Notes under the pieces: generated by a model | Told to the model about the DNA's origin: nothing | Database searches by the model: none | The model's input: only the letters and a program-made list of their open reading frames with translations | Translations under genes and position numbers: made by a program | DNA from: an uncultured Clostridia bacterium | GTDB lineage: Bacteria; Bacillota; Clostridia; TANB77; CAG-508 | NCBI GenBank assembly: GCA_934168355.1 | Contig: CAKPNI010000048.1 | Span: 1 to 7,283 of the forward strand | Length of the DNA: 7,283 nucleotides | Direction: 5' to 3' | Shown here: one piece after another, positions 5,835 to 7,283 of the stretch | Numbering within the stretch: position 1 is the stretch's first letter | Layout of the letters: the number at the start of each line of letters is the position of its first letter

Positions 5835-5930
5835 TTGTTCGTTTGGGACCGGTTCTTTTGCGAACAATGTTCTTTTGAAACCGGTTCTTTTATGAACATG
5901 TACTTTTAAAAACCGGTTCAAAAAGTACAT
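5835..5930. repeat. 96-bp array of three palindromic units between pyrH and frr
   Basis: Three 33-bp units lie at 5835-5867, 5867-5899 and 5898-5930, the same one-base and two-base overlaps as in the array at 2711-2806. CCGG cores start at 5849, 5881 and 5913, a strict 32-bp period. Outer arms are TTGTTCG/CGAACAA, ATGTTC/GAACAT and ATGTACTTTT/AAAAGTACAT. Most cores read ACCGGTTC. The last base of the array is also the last base of the pyrH stop codon. No U-run follows on the minus strand, so simple termination is unlikely; effects on mRNA stability or processing between pyrH and frr are possible. Confidence 0.92.
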
Positions 5931-6640
5931 TATTTTACAGTTGTTCCTATTTTCTCACCTTTAACGGCTCTTACTATATTTTCTGGGTCTGCTATTCCAA
6001 ATACTACAAGTGGAATATTGTTGTCTTTGCATAATGCTGTTGCTGTTGAGTCCATAACTTTTAAATCTTTATTTAATACTTCTTGATATGTTATTTCATC
6101 ATATCTTTCAGCTGTTGGGTCTAATTTTGGGTCAGCTGAATATACTGCATCTATTGCTTTTCCAAGTAATATTGCATCTGCTTCTATTTCTGCTGCTCTT
6201 AGTGCTGCTCCTGTATCTGTTGAGAAAAATGGATGTCCTGTACCACATGCAAATATAACTACTCTTCCCTTTCCTAAGTGTTTTGTTGCTTTTCTTTTTA
6301 TAAATGGTTCTGCAATTTCTCTCATTTCTATTGCTGTTTGTACTCTTGTATGTATTCCTCTTGCTTCGATTGCATCTTGTAGAGCTAATGCATTCATTGC
6401 TGTTGCTAGCATTCCCATGTAGTCTGCTGTTGTTTTTTCCATTTGTTCTCCGTTTCTTCTTCCTCTCCAGAAGTTTCCACCTCCTACTACTATTGCTACT
6501 TCTACTCCCATTTCTACTACTTCTTTTATTTTGTCACATATTTCTCCTACTACTTTGATGTTTATCCCTGTTTTGTCTTCTCCTGCTAGTGCTTCTCCAC
6601 TTAGTTTTAGTAAAACTCTTTTATATTTTGCTTCTGACAT
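5930..6640 (-). CDS. pyrH: Uridylate kinase (UMP kinase)
   Basis: PyrH phosphorylates UMP to UDP, feeding UTP and CTP synthesis; in bacteria it is a hexamer of the amino-acid kinase fold, often controlled by GTP and UTP. The 236-residue product shows LKLSGEAL (11-18), the glycine loop GGGNFWRG (53-60), DYMGMLATAMNALALQ (73-88), GTGHPFFSTDTGAALRA (133-149) and VYSADPKLDP (166-175), all typical. The start at 6640 has AAAGGAAG upstream and lies about 30 bp from the predicted transcript start. It is the first gene of the operon. The more usual upstream genes rpsB and tsf are not here; groEL is. Confidence 0.97.
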   Translation of the reverse strand: MSEAKYKRVLLKLSGEALAGEDKTGINIKVVGEICDKIKEVVEMGVEVAIVVGGGNFWRGRRNGEQMEKTTADYMGMLATAMNALALQDAIEARGIHTRVQTAIEMREIAEPFIKRKATKHLGKGRVVIFACGTGHPFFSTDTGAALRAAEIEADAILLGKAIDAVYSADPKLDPTAERYDEITYQEVLNKDLKVMDSTATALCKDNNIPLVVFGIADPENIVRAVKGEKIGTTVK

Positions 6641-6677
6641 TTTTGGTTCTTCCTTTCATTTTTTGATTTCTTCGGGT

Positions 6678-6706
6678 ATTTTATCATATTTGTTTAGAAA
6701 CTACAA
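6678..6706 (-). promoter_or_regulatory. Sigma-A promoter of the pyrH-recO operon
   Basis: On the minus strand TTGTAG (6701-6706) and TAAAAT (6678-6683) are separated by 17 bp, and TG one base before the -10 gives an extended -10 element (TGATAAAAT). It lies between the groEL terminator and pyrH, with the expected transcript start near 6671. No other equally good promoter was seen inside the operon, though internal ones cannot be excluded by eye. Confidence 0.75.
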
Positions 6707-6737
6707 TAGTTTTTTTGTTTTGATTTGGATATTGTGT

Positions 6738-6781
6738 AAAAAAAATAGCAGAAATATTTGAAAAATATTCCTACTATTTTT
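6738..6781 (-). terminator. Intrinsic terminator of groEL
   Basis: The transcript from groEL folds into a 19-pair stem (arms 6763-6781 and 6741-6759, including two G-U pairs) with a three-base loop, and the stem ends in a U-rich tract (A run at 6738-6745 on the plus strand). It begins 13 bp past the groEL stop codon. The stem is AT-rich but long, which is common in such genomes. Confidence 0.85.
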
Positions 6782-6794
6782 ATTTATTTTAATT

Positions 6795-7283
6795 TTAGTA
6801 CATTCCGTCCATTCCTGCACCCATTCCATTGTCTCCGTGACCACAATCACATTTCTTTTCAGGCGCATCTGTAACTAAACTTTCAGTTGTAAGAACCATA
6901 GAAGCAATAGATGCTGCATTTTGTAAAGCACTTCTTGTAACTTTTGTTGGGTCAACAATTCCTGCTTTTTTCATATCAACATATTGTTCATTTCTTGCAT
7001 CAAATCCGAAACCTGTATCTGCTTTTTTTACATTTTCTAGAATAACTGCTGGCTCTAGTCCTGCATTTCTAGCTATTTGTTTAAGTGGTTCTTCTAATGC
7101 TTTTAGAACAATTTTTGCTCCTAATTTTTCACTTTCAGGCATACTATCAACTGCTTTTTCAACTGCTGGAATAACATTTATTAAAGCTGTTCCACCACCT
7201 GCTACTATTCCTTCTTCAACTGCTGCTCTTGTTGCAGATAAAGCATCTTCTATTCTTAATTTTTTGTCTTTCATTTCAACTTC
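6795..7283 (-). CDS. groEL: Chaperonin GroEL, C-terminal part (5' end outside window)
   Basis: GroEL forms the double-ring chamber that, with GroES and ATP, folds cytosolic proteins. The visible 162 residues match roughly residue 385 to the end of E. coli GroEL: EVEMKDKKLRIEDALSATRA, including the Asp that corresponds to the ATP-hydrolysis residue Asp398, then VEEGIVAGGGTALI, the intermediate and equatorial segments, and DPTKVTRSALQNAASIASMVLTTE. The frame remains open past the window edge, so the gene is cut by the window, not broken. The tail is unusual: instead of a plain Gly-Gly-Met repeat it reads KKCDCGHGDNGMGAGMDGMY. Transcription ends at the terminator just downstream, separating it from the pyrH operon. 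Confidence 0.97.
   Translation of the reverse strand, partial: EVEMKDKKLRIEDALSATRAAVEEGIVAGGGTALINVIPAVEKAVDSMPESEKLGAKIVLKALEEPLKQIARNAGLEPAVILENVKKADTGFGFDARNEQYVDMKKAGIVDPTKVTRSALQNAASIASMVLTTESLVTDAPEKKCDCGHGDNGMGAGMDGMY

Noticed and set aside
5835..5930. Possible short CRISPR array, from the 32-bp period
   Set aside because: There are no unique spacers: each whole unit is palindromic and the repeated part overlaps its neighbour. No cas gene is near.
6304..6558. Leu-rich open frame on the plus strand opposite pyrH
   Set aside because: It is the complement of A-ending codons in a highly conserved gene, has no ribosome binding site and resembles no family; the same holds for the other plus-strand frames.

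Overview
The window is AT-rich DNA from a low-GC Firmicute, most likely an uncultured member of the Clostridia. This rests on Shine-Dalgarno sequences of the AAAGGAGG type, Gram-positive-type PyrH, CdsA and UppS, and the order era-yqzL-recO known from Bacillus. Every real gene lies on the minus strand, so transcription runs from high to low coordinates. The species cannot be fixed from the sequence alone.

Reading in the direction of transcription: the 3' part of groEL (6795-7283, cut by the window edge) ends at a strong stem-loop terminator (6738-6781). A sigma-A promoter with an extended -10 (6678-6706) then opens a nine-gene cluster: pyrH (UMP kinase), frr (ribosome recycling), an ispA-like polyprenyl diphosphate synthase, uppS (undecaprenyl diphosphate synthase), cdsA (CDP-diacylglycerol synthase), a short site-2 protease of the RseP/RasP family, era (ribosome-assembly GTPase), a yqzL-like small gene, and recO (recombination mediator). 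The small gene is 54 codons and overlaps recO. Most junctions are tight (13-45 bp), as in one operon. Just after recO, a near-perfect promoter (TTGACA-17-TATACT) starts a new transcript with a less AT-rich, possibly structured leader that runs off the window.

The gene set links translation (frr, era), nucleotide supply (pyrH), the lipid carrier for cell wall synthesis (ispA product to uppS), phospholipid synthesis (cdsA), membrane proteolysis (rseP) and DNA repair (recO). Compared with the usual Firmicute order uppS-cdsA-dxr-rseP-ispG, dxr and ispG are absent here and an ispA paralogue sits between frr and uppS.

The most unusual content is a family of palindromic intergenic repeats. Two 96-bp arrays (2711-2806 and 5835-5930) share one layout: three 33-bp palindromic units with CCGG cores exactly 32 bp apart. 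Each ends at the stop codon of the gene upstream of it (cdsA, pyrH). A related single 33-bp palindrome (1925-1957) follows the rseP stop codon. Arm sequences differ between units but mostly stay self-complementary, which points to selection on a fold or to a mobile REP-like element. Other points of interest are an RseP with no PDZ domain, an IspA paralogue with altered active-site residues, and a Cys/His-containing GroEL tail.
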